Assembly: GCA_025345505.1 (NCBI GenBank)
Contig: JANVCC010000073.1
Location: forward strand, 8,564,593 to 8,628,592
DNA from: Todiramphus chloris collaris
Lineage: Eukaryota > Chordata > Aves > Coraciiformes > Alcedinidae
DNA: 64,000 bases
Direction: 5' to 3'
Shown here: piece after piece, positions 45,934-60,483 of the stretch
Numbering within the stretch: position 1 is the first letter of the stretch
Layout: every line of letters starts with the position of its first letter
Translations under genes and position numbers: made by a program
Notes under the pieces: generated by a model
Database searches by the model: none
Seen by the model: the letters and a program-made list of their open reading frames with translations, nothing else
What the model was told of the DNA's origin: nothing

Positions 45934-48900
45934 AGGCTCGAAGTTCTATTTGTCATGTCCTTACAACTTCATAGAATATAGAATAGATTGGTCACTTTTT
46001 AATAAAAGGTAAATTTAAGAATGCTTAAAGGTAAAACAGAGATTTTTTTTTTTTTCTGTGTGTGTGTTTCAATTTACTTTGAAAATAGCCCTTGTTGTTC
46101 CTGTAATCATACCATACTTTCTTTTTTTTTTCCCCCCTCCTGCTGCATGATAGAGGTATTGGTCATCTGGACAATTAAAAAACAATTTGTGGAGCTGCTC
46201 TTTCTCTTCCAGACACATTTCTTTAAAGGATGTCTTGAACTGTGCTGCTATTTTAGTTGCAAGTTGTTCAAATACATACTCTGAATCATTCTGCTATAGA
46301 AGCAGGCACAAAGGATTCTGTTTATATTCTTTGAGTGTGTCCTATGCTGAAAATACTCATTTCCTTTATCATGACTAATGCCATTGCTGAGTGGTTTTGC
46401 TGAGACATTTAGTTCAGCTGTTCATGACCGTGATTAGTGCATTTGTCTCCAGCTAAAATGCTGATTCTTATTTGAATGCTGTGATCCTAAGAGCTATGCT
46501 CTAACTCTTTATGAAGGAGAAATTGCTGGTTCCCAGCATTCTTGTCTCAGCTGATATTTTTTTGCCCCTTGCATAAAGAAACCTAGGACAAGACACTTCA
46601 ATAATCTTCTTACGCAAGGCCTGTTTCCTTCCCTTGTGCCAGTTTTACACTTGCAAGCAACATTGTGATTTACTCCAGAGTTAGTAAGAGTGAAACCAGA
46701 CGTAGAATTTCTAAAAGGTAAGCTATTAATAACAATTATAATGAATGGTGTAATTCTAATGAATAATATCAAGATGAGAGATGTAAGCCTTTCTCAACGT
46801 AATGGCAACAAAGAGTGTCTGCTATCAGTTCAGACCCCCAAGGCTTCACCAAGCTCATTGCACTCCAAAAATCTCTTAGTGAAATAAGAGAGTGAAGGTG
46901 GTTATGCAGTCTAACACAGGTTTCTCATGTCCTTGGCTTGAAACTGAGCCAAAGACTTAATTTCAGCTGGATTCTGCACTTTGGTTCTGTTTAGGTTTTT
47001 TTCTTTTCTTTTTCCTCTCTCTTTAAATTCAGGAGAAATGTAAGAAAGAATAAAGCAAAGTCTCCGAGACACGTGTTTTCTCAGTGCAGATTGATTACTA
47101 TCTGTTCACAGGGAACCTCTTGTACAGAGGGAATATAAATTCACGTTTGAATTAAGAAACTCTCAGTGTAATTGGGACTGAAAAGTAAAAGATATAAAAG
47201 CAAGTCAGTGGGGCTCCTGGTACAAGTTAGAAACACAGGAGAACTCTCGTATTGGAGCACCAAAATGCATTAGTCTATAAGTGGCTGGTTTTCAGAAGTG
47301 ATTATGTGTTTGAAAGGTTATGGACAGGACAATGGGGATGAGTTTGAGGGTTGGTATTTAGTTTTGTAAAGATATTAGTAATAATAGGTACATTTGGAAC
47401 TGGGGTCAGGCTGAAAAGTAGCATCCTTTTCTTCAGTTCCCTTCTCTGGGCTGTTTTCAGGCTGCACAGCAGCCGAACTCTTGTGGCAATCTTGCACTTT
47501 CATGATTTGCTACCTCACGATTAGTAACCCTGCCCCATTCGGTGTGATACCAGCACCTCCCTCTTTAGCACCGCAAAGCAAAAAGATCTTCATAGACGAA
47601 AGTCACTGATTGGAGGTTCAAAAGTCCAGGGCAGTCATATCTTGGGGTCTGGCATCTCTGTTTCTTGAGCCTGTACATTGGCAAAGCACGCCACTCCAGC
47701 CTGCCAGCTCCAGAATTGAATGGTGACAGGCTGTCATCAGCTGGTACCCCTGTCATTCAGTCGGTTTTAAAATGGAAAACAAAGCTTGTGGGGTAGAAAT
47801 GAAGATTTTCATTGAATGAATAAGGGAAACAAAATGTAACAGGAACTAGGGTTTTTTCCAGTCTCTTTTATAAAGTCAGTGAAGTTCTTTGCTGGTGTGA
47901 CTGCATGAAAGCCACTGGGATTATCAGATTTGCATTGTTTCACTCAAATGGCAAAGGTACTTTTCTAGTTTAAGTGCTGCTGTGTGGTTTTTTTTACTAG
48001 AAAATGTGCAGTGTTTCAAATCTCCCATTCTCAGTTGGGTCTAGAGACTCTAACTGGATAAGGGCCCAGTTGTGCTAGACACCATGCAAACCATGGCAGG
48101 GGAGAGGTTTTGTGCTGTGGCTGCGCTGACTGCCAATAGCAGGGGTGGTCCCACCTCCCTGCTGCTGTTCACAGCTGGCTGGCTCTGCCCTCACCCTTCT
48201 GTTGGTGCATGTCTGATTCCCTGGGAGCTGGTTCAGCTTGATAACCCAACAAAATACTTTTTTCTTCTTTTTTCCTTTTTTTTTTTCCTTCTGTTGATTT
48301 AGCTCCCCAAGAAGTTAAAGTAATGCCAGAGCAGGAAGGAGTGTGTGACCTAAGACACAGTTCCTGCCTTGCAGAACTTAGTACCTATGTGAAGAAGATA
48401 GATGAAAGCAACTCGATTACCATTCCCTTTCCTAGCAATGTATCTGAACTTTTTTGAGTAGTTTTGCAAGGCTTGCAGTAGTTGTAGGGAGGCAGTGGTG
48501 AAATGAGGGGATGTGCATTAGTATGTTGTTGCAAGGAGTGAAGGTGGTAGTCTGGCCTGGTTCCAGAAGGTGGTGAGCACCAGCTGGGAACAGGATGAAG
48601 TGAGCTCATACCATGAACACCACCTTAATGTGTAATAAAACTAGGGGGATCTGATACTACCACTTTCCAAATTGGGCAGCCTCGAGATCCTAAAACACTG
48701 ACTTTTTTGTCAGATCCAAAAGAGTATTTAAATGCTGCTACTTAAGAATCATATTGGTGTCTTGAATAATGACTGAAAAAAATGTTAATACATTCACACT
48801 GGAATGTTGCTTTGTCTTGTGTTCTTCTGAAGATTAATTTTTGCACTGTGTATTTTCTACCATTATGGATCTCTAGCCTAATCAGAAAATTATAATGTCA

Positions 48901-49474
48901 TACAATATTAACAGGCAACTAAAGCAATGTTTGTTTTAGGGTGAACAGGTTGTTGCAGCTCCAGGTGAAATCTGTAGTCATACTGCAGTTGACTTTAAAG
49001 GGCTGGAACTTAGCAGATACCTTCTCTTACCTGAAACTCTTCAATCTGCTGATACAAGTCTACAGTCTTGGAATAACAAAAACCTCTTTCAGGTATGTGG
49101 TGGCACACTTGCATACAAAGCCCAGATTTAGCCCTATTGTCTTATCTCCAAAGAGTTATTTTTGTTATTGTTTATAGCTTGTGAAAATGGGCGTATTGCC
49201 ATTGAGAAAGCAAAGAGGGAACTCTCTCAGTGACAATTTTCATACATCTGGTATCATTATAAATATTTTATATTATTAATAATAAATAGCAGCTTTATAG
49301 AAATCAGTTGCCTTTTATGGGCAATGGTAGGACAGCTGTCTAGTTTGTCATTTTATAATTTGTCCTACAGGCAATTTTGTGCTTATGGCATATTGACTTC
49401 AACAGGGAATTCTGCTCAAAACCTTATGGCACAACACATAACTCTGTATTTCCATGAAGGCAGTTGTAGGCATA

Positions 49475-50323
49475 CAATCATAGAATGTTAGGGGTTGGAA
49501 GGGACCTCTAGAGATCATTGAGTCCTCCCCTCCTGCCAGAGCAAGATCACCCAGGGCATGGCACACAGGAACAGATCCAGATGGGTTTTGAAAGTCTCTA
49601 GAGAAGGAGACTCTACCACCTCTCTGGGCAGCCTGGTCCAGGCTCTGTCACTCCCACAGGAAAGAAATTCCTCCTCATGTTGAGGTGGAACTTTCTATGC
49701 TCAAGTTTATACCCACTGTTCCTTGCCCTATTGCTGGGCACTACAGAAAAGAGACTGGCCCCTTCCATTTGACACCCACCCCTCAGATATTTATAGACAT
49801 CAGTAAGGTCCCCTCTCAGTCTTCTCCTCTCAAGACCAAACAGCCCCAGTTCTCTCAGCCTTTCTTCACAGGGGAGATGCTCAAGTCCCTTAATCATCCT
49901 CATGGCATTCCATTGGACTCTCTCCAGTAGATGCCTGTCTCTATTAACTTGGGGGGCCCAGAACTGGACACAGTGTTCCAGGTGTGGTCTCACCAGGGCA
50001 GAGTAGAAGGGGAAGAGAACCTCCCTACAACTGCTGGACAGTTTTCTTTATGCACCCCAGGATGCCATTGACCTTCTGGCCACAAGGGCACATTGCTGTC
50101 CCCTGGAGAACTTGCTGTCCACTAGGACTCCAAGGTCTTTCTCCGTGGTGCTGCTTTTCAGCGGATGACCCCTAACCTGTACTGGTGCTTGGTGTTATTC
50201 CTCCCCAGATGCAGGACTCTACATTTGTCCTTATTGAACCTCATGAGGTTCACCTTTGCCCGGCTCTCCAGCCTGTCCAGATCATGCTGGATAGCAGCAC
50301 AGCCTTCAGCCACCCCTCCCAGC
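49475..50323 (-). mobile_element. CR1 LINE, 5'-truncated copy
   Basis: Plus strand starts with the inverted tail atcatagaatgttaggggtt ggaagggacc. Minus-strand translation gives the C-terminal CR1 ORF2 in two frames: HDLDRLES and KCRVLHLGRNN (about 50200-50300), then HLLERVQ, HLPCEERLRELGLF and RRLRGDLTDVYKY (about 49745-49935). Similarity stops near 50323, just before the FADD region would begin. About 850 bases. Confidence 0.92.
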
Positions 50324-53300
50324 ATTTGTATTTTCACAGACAGTTTCTGGGTGCCACCTTTGGAGAGGCTCTGGAGGAGAAAATTGATGGGCTTCCAGGT
50401 GAAAGGTGAACTTACTAGGGACAATTACACTGATCCTTGGTGTGAGATAGATGGAAAGTTACCTGTCCTTCCCTTAATCTCTTCCTTGGGGCTTTGCCAT
50501 TTAGGAAAAGGATCACAACAATGTTACTGAAATTGCAGCGACACCTCAAAGCTTTATCCAAAAAAGAAGCTGCATCATGCTGATACTGTACAAGTACAAA
50601 GACCTCTTTTTAGGTTTCCTGATGTGTTGGAGAACATCTCTAACCCCATCAGTGGTCCTTGTGTTTTAGAGGGGCTTGTTGTAGGGTCGGGATTACTCCC
50701 TCTATCTGAAGGATATCCCGATTCATCAGTGCTCGTGCCAGCCCCAAAGAACAGCTAAGAACACTGAGAAGGATTAACTGTATTTAGCAGGACTCTCCAG
50801 TTCTTGCGAGCTGAGCTAAGCTGTAGTCTAGCAGGTGAATCAGAAAGCTTGAAAGCAGTGTCTGGAACAGTTATTACCCTCCCCTAACAAGAGCCTGACT
50901 GGCAGGTTGGGTTTAATACCTCTAACATTAATAGCAAAAATGCTGCAACCCACTGACTAGTTCTCAGACACAAACCAGATACGAGGGATCCAGTGTACAA
51001 AGTCTTAATTCCCAAGGCTATTGGCCCATTTTTTCACTCTTTCAAATAACCTTGCCCTTCATAAATCTGTTGCTCATTTACAGCAAACTTTCTGCTTGCA
51101 TCAGAAATTACTTCCAGTACTGGATATGAAGCATTCTGCAATACGTTATAAAATGAGGGCTGGATTCACTTCTTAAATAAAGCCAGTTTGCTTCAAACAG
51201 ATCATTTATTGCTACCTTCATGCTGTATATTTATTGTGAGGATATTGTCACATTTCTTTCAGTTTTGAAAATGTAAGTTGGATTTTCTCTTTCAGGTTGC
51301 CATCTGGTGTATTGCGAACAGTCTCAGAGAGTAAGAGGCCATCTGTTAATACTTTTTCAGGAAGCTTTTTATAGAGCAGTGAAGTGGCAAATCTCAAAAA
51401 CACGTTGTAATGACTTACAAGATCTCGGGTATGTGTACAAGTAAAGGCTGATATTTTATTCCTATCAACAATATAGTTATCAAGCTGGGAAGGGAAGGGA
51501 AGGAAGAGAAGAAAGAGAGCCTGCACACAAATGCACATGCATTTTAATGACTCTGTTGCATATATTACTTTTTCTATTTTTACATAAGATGTAAAGTGAG
51601 TTTCTGAAGCTTTGATTCAGTTTATGCTTATGTACTTTAGCAGGACTGATTGCCTCTTAGAGAAACGGTTTCCTTCTTTAACCATTAATAGAAATCAAGG
51701 GACCCAGGATTTGGCCTAATAATCCTGAAAACATCGCTTGTATTTTACTGTAGCATGTGATTTTACATCTCTTGTGGCTGGTGTACCTAAGATGCTGATG
51801 TGTCAGCTGCAAGATGGCTGCCACGTAGGAAGGCCTTCACTTCAGTCCTCCTGCTTTCATTGCCAGCCACCTCGGGTTAAATACCTGGTGCATTCCTATG
51901 GCAGAGGGTTAGTTCTGCATTCAGCCCCTCAAGTAGAGAGGTTTTCAATCCAAATTTGATATGGTCCCTCAGTCATTAATGGTAGCAGCAGAGGATGTGT
52001 CTGATAGAAGTATTGTGTGATCAACCACTGAAGTATTCTGATTGCTGTGGAGCAAAAAAGATTGGGAAGGAGCTAGACAGGAGAGTAATTAAATGCATGC
52101 CATGAAACTCACTGCAGAGCTCTGCAGGAGTAGTGAGCATTGATATTGGCCCCTCTGTGGCAGAGCAGGCCTCTTTTTTTCTGCCCACGTCTGTATTGTG
52201 CAATGAGAGGAAGCAAATAAATCCTTGTAAGGTGCTGTGATACTGGTGCTGGTTTAAAAAAACCAAAATCACCCTGATGATTGATGCTGTCATTTCATAG
52301 TAAGATAAATTGAAGACCTGAGGAAGAGGTGATGTTTGTGAGGTTATCCATGAGGTTTCTGGTACAAGTAGGAGTAAGTACTGAGTTTCTTGAGAAGCCT
52401 CTCTGTGGGCTATGTATGCTGAGACATTTTTTCCACTTGCATTGGCTTCCTCGTAATTCTATGGTATGGCAGAAGCAAGTAGAGCTACATCATGTGCCCG
52501 TTGTGTGTAGTAATGAGGTTTATCTCAACTCTCTTACAGACTCTCCAGGAGAAGACCTGAGAAAACACTTGCTGCTTTCAGGATCAGGCTCTTTGAAAGC
52601 ACTGAGAGAAGCACTGTATTATTACTTTCTTTGTAAGCCTGACATTCTGAGGAAGAAAGGAAAGCGCTGATTATCTGGGCAGGTGACTTGTAGTTTTGCT
52701 ACGGTGAGCAGATGTGTTTTGCTGGGCGCCCATATAAATTCTCAGTGAATGGTGTGTTCCACTTCCACCTGTGCATGGTCTGAAATGGCCCAGTCAAGTA
52801 CATTTTTCCATATTTTAATGCCATATTAATTCTCCGTGCTTTGTGTTTTGCAGTTACAAGATTCTGTGGTGACATTGCTGGGCATCCCTTGACAGAAACA
52901 GTCCTGCTTCAATGAAAAGTAATAGTAAAATATTTTTCTCTTCAGTGGTTCCAAATTTGATAGTAAGACATCAAAAGTATCATCCAGGTATCACTGGTAA
53001 TAAATGTCAGAGCTGCATGTCAAGGTCACATAAACCTGTAATAAGGGCTGTTCAGGCTGGCATTGTGCTTAAATATTATCATCATTTAAACAAAACCAGG
53101 CAGCTTTAAAAGCAAAGTCAGCACAAATATCATCATAAAATTAAGCCCACTAGTGCTGAGAGAATCTGAAGCCTGTATGTTGGGAGAGTTTTAAAAGTAA
53201 TGCAGGTTAGTTTTTCAGTGCTCACAATCTCTAGAAATAGAGAAATAAGTGAGTCCAGCTGTGTTCAGTATAATGTGAGTCAGCTCTGCATAATGGTATC

Positions 53301-54675
53301 TTGCAGTGGTCAGAATATCTTCTAAAAGTTTTATTTATAAAACCCAATACTTTCTTCCAAATTATTTTTAGTGGCATGCACTTTTATTGAATGAACAAAA
53401 ACTAATCTTTGTCTTGATCTTATGTTTTTAATGTAAAAGGAAGGTAAAGAATGGACAATAGAAATTGGGGAGGTGCTATTTTGTTCTACAAAAAAAAAAG
53501 AGTACAATATCAGCTACAATTTTCAGTTGTGAAGTATGATTTTTTTCTCTAACACCCATGTATGTTGCTTAACTAAAGACGATAGGCAGCAGTCATAATT
53601 TTTTTACTACATTATTTGAGAATGCTGTTAGAAAGACCCACTATTGACTTGAATCCAGCAGAGTTTGCAGAAACTAGTTCTGTTGTTCCTATGCTTCATT
53701 TCAGAACAAGCCTAGGTAGTGACTGGCAGCTGCCGTGGGCTCTAGCATCTTTGTTTCTTTGTTAAACATGTGAAATTGCTGAGAGGTCTCTTGAGATGTC
53801 AGTCAGTTAAGTGCTGGTGTGAAGATGGGCACTGAGTCCTTCATCCATTCCATGTCTGTTGAGCCTGGCCAGGATGTAGGCAAAAAAGCTCATAGCTGAA
53901 AATGATTCCCCAGGGGTGAAGGCTCATAGAAGTTCCCTAAAAATTACTTGCCAACAGCTTAGCACTGAGGATTACAGCTTCCTGGGACACTGTAGAGCAG
54001 GTTCCTCCACTCTCTACAGATGACTGGATTGAATTGATGGTGTATCACGTTGAACTTTTAAGTTCCCTGACATACCAGATACTACTTTTTGCCATCAGAA
54101 CTGAGATGTTACCAAAACATCTGTGAACTACACCTGAGTTGTACTGTTGTAATCTGGAGCCCAGGCCTCTCAAAAGCATCAGGAACATTACTTTCCTGTG
54201 TTGTGGTTTGTCTGGTGTTGCTGTGCTTCACATCTATTAGCTGGCATTGTGTGGATTTACAGGGGTAATGAAATATGAAAGATTGAATCTAGTCCTATTT
54301 AGGGTTAAGAGTCTGTAAATCCACTGTGCTCGCAGAGACTAGGAATAATTTAAACACTGCTCACATTCCAGCCTCTGCAGTAGGGATGGGTGTTTTGTTT
54401 TGAGGATTTTTTTTCCTTATCTCAACTGCTGTACCATTTGGCTATCTGAAGCTTTTGCATGCCTCACAAACACCATCTGTTACAACCCAAGACACAAATA
54501 CTGCGAGTGATTAGTAATATAAGCCAATGTTGCAGCTGTTTGTGGTGTGGAAACCTGATAGAACCAGAACTTCCTTTGTAAGCCTGACATGCTGAATAGT
54601 GCGGTTGTGGTTTGTCTAAGCTTTTGCATTCATCAATTAAAGATTAACTTTCTGCTGCTATGGAGACATGTTATA

Positions 54676-54699
54676 TTAAATAAATAAATAAATAAATAA
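54676..54699. repeat. (AAAT)n microsatellite
   Basis: About five AAAT units followed by an A-rich stretch. Confidence 0.8.
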
Positions 54700-54760
54700 T
54701 CCAAACAAAAAATACCCAAAACCAACCCCCCTGAAGTGTTCCCTATAGGAAGTGCTCCTT

Positions 54761-54874
54761 ATTGGAGCAAGTAGAGCACCTAGGACAGAAGGAGTTCCTA
54801 GCAGGTAAATGTTTCCTCATTGGAGCAAGTAAAGCACCTAGGACAGAAGATGTTCCTAGCAGGTAAATGTTTCC
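54761..54874. repeat. 58-base tandem duplication
   Basis: Two copies of a unit starting attggagcaagta and ending gcaggtaaatgtttcc, at 54761 and 54819, with only a few differences (agagcacc versus aaagcacc; aaggagttcc versus aagatgttcc). Confidence 0.9.
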
Positions 54875-55694
54875 AACTGCTACATCCTTATACTTCATTA
54901 GATGAATCTTTGATGGGTTGAAATAGTCTATGTATTCTTATCAAGGCTCTTCCTAAAGCCACAAAATGCTGAAAATACACATATAACGGACTATTCAGTT
55001 GTTCCAGCCATGGGCAGATGGCAATAAGTACCAATATATTCCTCCTGTTATTCAGTACCTGTTAACAGTATAGACCAAATCTCCTCGAGTTCCAGTACAG
55101 TTTTTTCTCTTTGTTTTATCCTCCAGCATCAGCCTTGATTGCAGTAATGGATGACGAACTGCTTGTGTTGGAGGATACCAAATTAGAGAGGAACACCATG
55201 TGTGCTCATGGATGTATATGAGAGATGAACAGGAAAGGAGGGGAAAGCTTATATTTGACTGCCTGCAGGATAATTCTGTTAGTGCATGATAATCCAGGAC
55301 ATGGTTCAAACACAGAGACTGAAATTCTGAAATGGCAGGGAGAGTATTTTTAATGTTTAATAAAAGAAACCGTTCAGATCAAGAACCGTAACAGTTCTGT
55401 TGTTGCTAATCTTCTGCTCCATCTCTAAGCTATTCATGCTCCTTTTATCTTTAGTCATTCGGATTTCTTTAACATCATTAGTTAGATGAATAGCAAATAT
55501 AAGGGCAGAGTTTGAATCACTTTCGTATTTCTTCTCTCCCTAAAGATCTCTGCAAAATTCTTTCACAGAATACTTAGATCCTTATGCCACATAGTGCTTG
55601 TTTTGAAAAGAAAGAGTTTTAAGTCTAAGAAATTCCTCTGTTAAGAGTAATAGGTCAAATTTGAAGAAGGTAGGTGTATGACTTTTATTTATGT

Positions 55695-55910
55695 CCACAG
55701 AGACAGGGCAAGAAGTAATGGTCTTAAATTGAAGCAAAAAAGGTGGAAAGGACAGTGAAAGCTGGAGAGAGACTGTCAAGGAAGTTGTGATGTCAGTGCC
55801 ATTGGAGATCTTTAAGAGCAAATACCATATTTACAGTCGACCTTGCCATGGATAGAAGGATGAAATAAATGGCCTTCTGGGTTGTCTTCCAGTACTATGA
55901 TTTTGTAAGC
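55695..55910 (+). mobile_element. Old CR1-like LINE 3' fragment
   Basis: Degraded match to a CR1-type ORF2 end and tail: gacagggcaagaagtaatgg and cttaaattgaagc, then cattggagatctttaagagc, and a terminal ttccagtactatgattttgt. It is more diverged than the other CR1 copies here and resembles older amniote CR1 lineages. Boundaries approximate. Confidence 0.55.
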
Positions 55911-58900
55911 TTGGTGAACAAGAGGTCTTTTCAAGTCCCATGCTCTATGTAAGAAACGTGAGGATCATCACTGGAGAGCAAGCACTGAGATGCCTGGCTC
56001 CTGGGTGCAGTCCACTGCTGTGGCCAGACACACGAGGGCTCCAGGACCTGCAGGAAAAGCTAAATGCCTCCCTGTGGACTCTGCATAGAGGCTTGGCTGA
56101 GCAGGGAGGTACTTAGTTTAGCTAGTGGGAAAAGCTTGAAAATGAGCAAATCTTAATCAAATTGCTCTCGGTCTGTGGCAGCAAGAAGGCACTGGTGTCA
56201 GACCAGTGTATACAGCTAAGAAGTCTTTGCTGTGTTGTGTTGTCCCCTGCTAAAATACAGCAGTTCATACTCAGGCTGATGGAGGGAGCGGATGTTACTC
56301 TCTCCTTTCCCTTTTCATTGCTGAAATCTGGGGTGTAAGACATCCAGATTTCATATGGTTGTTGGCCTGTGGAAATGTAAAACCACCTTTGCTTCTTTCT
56401 TTCTTAAGTCTTACACACTCTTCCACAGACTGTGCTCTGGGCATTTGCAATCAACCACCCAGGACTCCTTGTGCCAGAGGAAGGCAATGAGACTTTCCAG
56501 CCTTTTGAGCAGAGTGTATCCTTGGAAAAGGAAAAGTGCTGTCTTGCACGGGGAACCTCTGAGGGCACTTCAGCAGCCTGCCTTTTATTATGGGCTAGAT
56601 TGCAATGGAGGGAGGTGGCATTTTCCTAATATAAATCCTTCTGGTGGTTTTCTAACTCATATTTAAATAATAGCAGCATATTCCGGAGCACTGAGTGGGC
56701 ACGTGTTTATGCCATGCTTGTTGCCCTTTACTGTGTATTATGAAGTGTGAGACTGCAGGATTGTGAGTGGCTGTGATTTAAATGACTAAATTTACCCTAG
56801 ATTAAATGTTTGCCTTTCATGTTTGATTTCTCATTAACTGAGAATTTACAAAGTCAAGTACACAGTCCTATTCTTATTTGTAAACTTGCAGCTTTCTCTT
56901 TTAGTGCCTAATAATAAGTTCTCCCCTCTGGTTGTTTAATGTATTACTTGTGATTCCGTTTTGACAAATCTCTCAGCAGTTCAGAAAATTCTTTGTTATA
57001 AAGAAATAAATATCCTGCTGACTTAATGGGAAAGAAACGCTTTTTGTCCTTTGAAAAATGTTGCAGCCCTGTAGATTGGTCAGTGTTAGCTATCTGAATA
57101 GTGCTATTGTAGAGAGGAAAAGGGTACTTTATTGGGCCAAAGAGCATTCAAGGGTACTGAAGTATGTAGGGCAAGGTTATCAAGGCTTTGCTTTGGTAAT
57201 GTCTATTTCTGCTTTGAAAGATCATCTTACATGTGATATTTGTCTCTGTTAAATGCATTGCCTTTATTATTGCAGTAGCTTTTCTTTTTTAATTACAAAA
57301 TGCTGACAAGATGTTTGCAGTGACATATTATAACTACATTAACCAGGTGCATTAGGATCTGTGTATATGGCAATTGATGCTTTCTCTTTGTCACTTACAT
57401 AATGAACCTTCTGCCTGCGCAGAATAAAATATTTATCTGGAATGCAGGCTAAAGCAAATGCTGGAGACTGGAGAAGGAAAAAACAGGCTGCCTGCAGTGA
57501 ATAATTGTTATAATCTCATTGTCCTTTGCAAAGTTGTTAATTAAGGCCTTTACTAAGCAGACTGTGCTTGCAGGAGTACTGCAGAAGTCAAGTTGCTGTA
57601 CTCGTGTGCATCTGTTAGCTTGCAGTGGTTTTAGCTTACTTAATACAAGGCTTCCCAAGTTTTGTCTTCAGAGAGACTGTATATTAGGGAGGATGTCTTT
57701 TGATGCTCTTCCCCTTCTCTCCCCTGCACTTCTCTCATTGAAGTAAGAAAAAGCAACACCTGAAGGAGGCTGGTAAGCTGGTGTATAGAGCTTGAGTATC
57801 CTTTATCATCAATATTGGCATGTAAGCCTGCTAGGGATGTGGGGCTGTTAGTTTATTTGCAGGTGCTCTCTGGAGTTCTCTCTGCAAGGAGCAAATGGTA
57901 TAAATTGTGTGTACTTTGCCTACTCTGGTTCCAAGTTCTTTTTGTTATTTTGTATTTCTATTTCTATAGCAACTAGAAGATCCACTCAGGGATTTTGACC
58001 ATTCCTGGTAGGCAGCAGCATAAATAGTCTAAGGAAACAGTATTTTAGGTGAAGAGATCTGAGCAGAAAATGATCTATTGCTGTTAGTTTCTTTGTAGAC
58101 TTTAATGGAAAGGAGAATTTCTGAAAACCAGAATGAATTAATTTTTACGTTGTTTCCTGTGTGAGGGGACAACATGGGAGGAAGAAAAGAAAGCAAGAAA
58201 GTCCTAATTTTAAAAACTAGCAAATGGGGAAGTTTGGTGCCAAGGGCTGATTGGAGGCAAGGACTGACATCTTGGGAGCAGATGAGAGGAAATGGGATGT
58301 GTCAGTAAATCATGAACAGTCTCAAAACTCAAGGCAAGTAATCTATAAATAATAGAGAAGGGAGAGCCCAAGGAGGAATGGGAAAAACAGCAACACACGA
58401 ACTAAGAAAAACATATTTGCAACATGATTTGGGAGGGAATGGTATTGGGGAAAGATTGCATTAGGAAGGCCAGAGAGAAGAATGTTGATGTAACAGGATT
58501 GACCAGTTCCTGTGTGAAAAAGCGGGGAGGGAAAAACACCTTGTGCAGACATAATCAGCAAAATGGGGATGTGAAGGCTGAAGTAGGGATGGATCAACAG
58601 ATGGAGAAGCAAGCAGTCAGTGTGGGGACTTTCTGAGCTGAATCTGGTTAATGCTGGGCATACAAAGACATGGAGGAAAATAGGAAACAGATTGAGGGTG
58701 AGAAGAATTCCTGGAGAACTGAAGGAGTGGACAGAAGCAAAGAACTTTCAATGTCCGATAGAAAAGGATGAGGAAAAAGGCAGAAGAGTCATATGTGCAA
58801 ATGTCTAAAAGTCATGTATCCTTTTTTTCGTGGTAGAAAGTTGGCAAAAGCTTGTGTGGATAAAGAATAGGAGGCAGAATGGATTCTGGAGGTGGATTTA

Positions 58901-60447
58901 TTTTCACCAGAAAAGCTAACTTTGCTAGGGGGATGCCAGAGAAACTGAGGGAGGATGTAATTCTGATCTCCACGATTCTACTGGAGCTGCTTTCCTCTAT
59001 GAGCTGAGCTCAAGTGTAAGTGGAGGTCATCTGGGATAGAAGCTTGGAAAATCACACTTTAAGTGTGAAAAGGCAAGAGAGACCTTATTAGTGGAAGCAA
59101 GAAAGGAAGGGAGTGAGGAGGGGGCTGAAAGCAAACAAAAGTTTTTCCCATGTACTAGACACCTGATACGATTGAGTTCTGGAAAAAGCTGACAGACTTG
59201 AAGTGGGAATGAGATGGAGAAAGCAGAGAGCACTAATAAAGGCATTTGTAGAGCAAGGGCTTTGCAGCAGAAGAGTTAAGCCAGACCTGCAGATGTGACT
59301 GAGGAGATGGGCAGCCATGAGTGAAGGTAGCTTATCAGCATAGAAGTTGCTGTCATTGAGAGTTAAGCTGAAGGAGAGCCAAGAGTTAGTTGGAGAAGGT
59401 TGATGAGAAGTTGGATCCATGGTAGACATTAGCTATACTGAGCAGGTGAGGTGGCAGAATTCTGTGTTTACTAGAATGAGATATCTCTCTGCTGCTTGAT
59501 TAGTTTAATTAGGTCAGTTATTTTAAGTTAGAACACATATTTCATCTTTTTTGGCAGTGTCTGCAAAAATAGGATTTAAAATAATCAACAAATACATATA
59601 ATTGAAAACAAGCTCCCAATTACTCACTGTCTTAGGCAGCTGTTTCATATTTATTTGGTGAATATGCTGGGCTAAACCAGGAGTCGCAGTGCTGAGTAGA
59701 GTCATTCTGGCAGAGGGAAGGATGGTGGCAGCAGTCCTTCCAGTGGGGTCTGCCCAGGCCCAGACCAGCCCCTGCCCCGCTGCTGAGCGCACCCAGACCA
59801 GCTATCGGCACAGCGCGGGTCTGCGACTGAACGCTTCACAGCCTACCGACCCAGCCTCTGGCAAACTGCTGTTTCAGAGCCAAGCAGGTCTCGTTACCCC
59901 GAATTTCTGTGTCTGTCTGTAGTGAACACTGCTCAGAGGGGAACCCGTGTGTCCACCAGCAGAGGTTGCTGCCGGTCTCTTTGCCTCTTCCTTTTCCAAG
60001 GAGCTAACCTGTCATGTCAAGCATTTAGCTGAAAGCAGTGGGAATTGTGAAGCTTTAATGTTTCCCAGACTGTAGTCTGCCACATTAACAAATCTTCCAC
60101 TTTTCAGAAGATGATAGTGTCAATCACAGTGACAGGCTGAAAGACACCATTCATTGTTAATTAATTATTAGCTGTCAACTCAAAGACTTTGTTGAACTAA
60201 GAACATTCAGGCAGATTGTGGATTTCCTCTTTTTTAAACTTTACATTTAAAGGACACTAAATACCCTTAATTATCAAAGTAAGTTGAAATCCTTTCATAC
60301 CTCTTTCTTCTGCAGGTGACTGCTTCAGGTACAATATTAATTATAAATAGAATGAAGATTCTGTAGCTTCTTATTGCTGATTTATGTTTTCATAATGGAT
60401 GAACTAAAAAGGAAGAAGTTTCCTTTCTTTGCTTTGGTAACAGCCTG

Positions 60448-60483
60448 TGATCCCTAGGCTGCCTCTGATCCCTAGGCTGCCTC
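60448..60483. repeat. 18-base tandem duplication
   Basis: tgatccctaggctgcctc occurs twice in direct succession, at 60448 and 60466. Confidence 0.85.

Larger units (their letters stand above)
38500..49470. other. Intergenic, no gene recognised
   Basis: AT-rich sequence downstream of IDS. Contains low-complexity T/G tracts (about 40000-40077), T runs (about 46040-46135) and a 29-base tandem duplication. Open frames such as 41803-42297 (minus) have no recognisable family. Confidence 0.55.
50330..55690. other. Intergenic, no gene recognised
   Basis: AT-rich sequence with short open frames. A 58-base tandem duplication and an (AAAT)n run occur near 54.7 kb. A 96-codon minus-strand frame (51248-51538) looks somewhat protein-like but is unidentified. 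Confidence 0.55.

Noticed and set aside
52329-52670. 113-codon plus-strand open frame
   Set aside because: No recognised family or supporting signals; likely chance.
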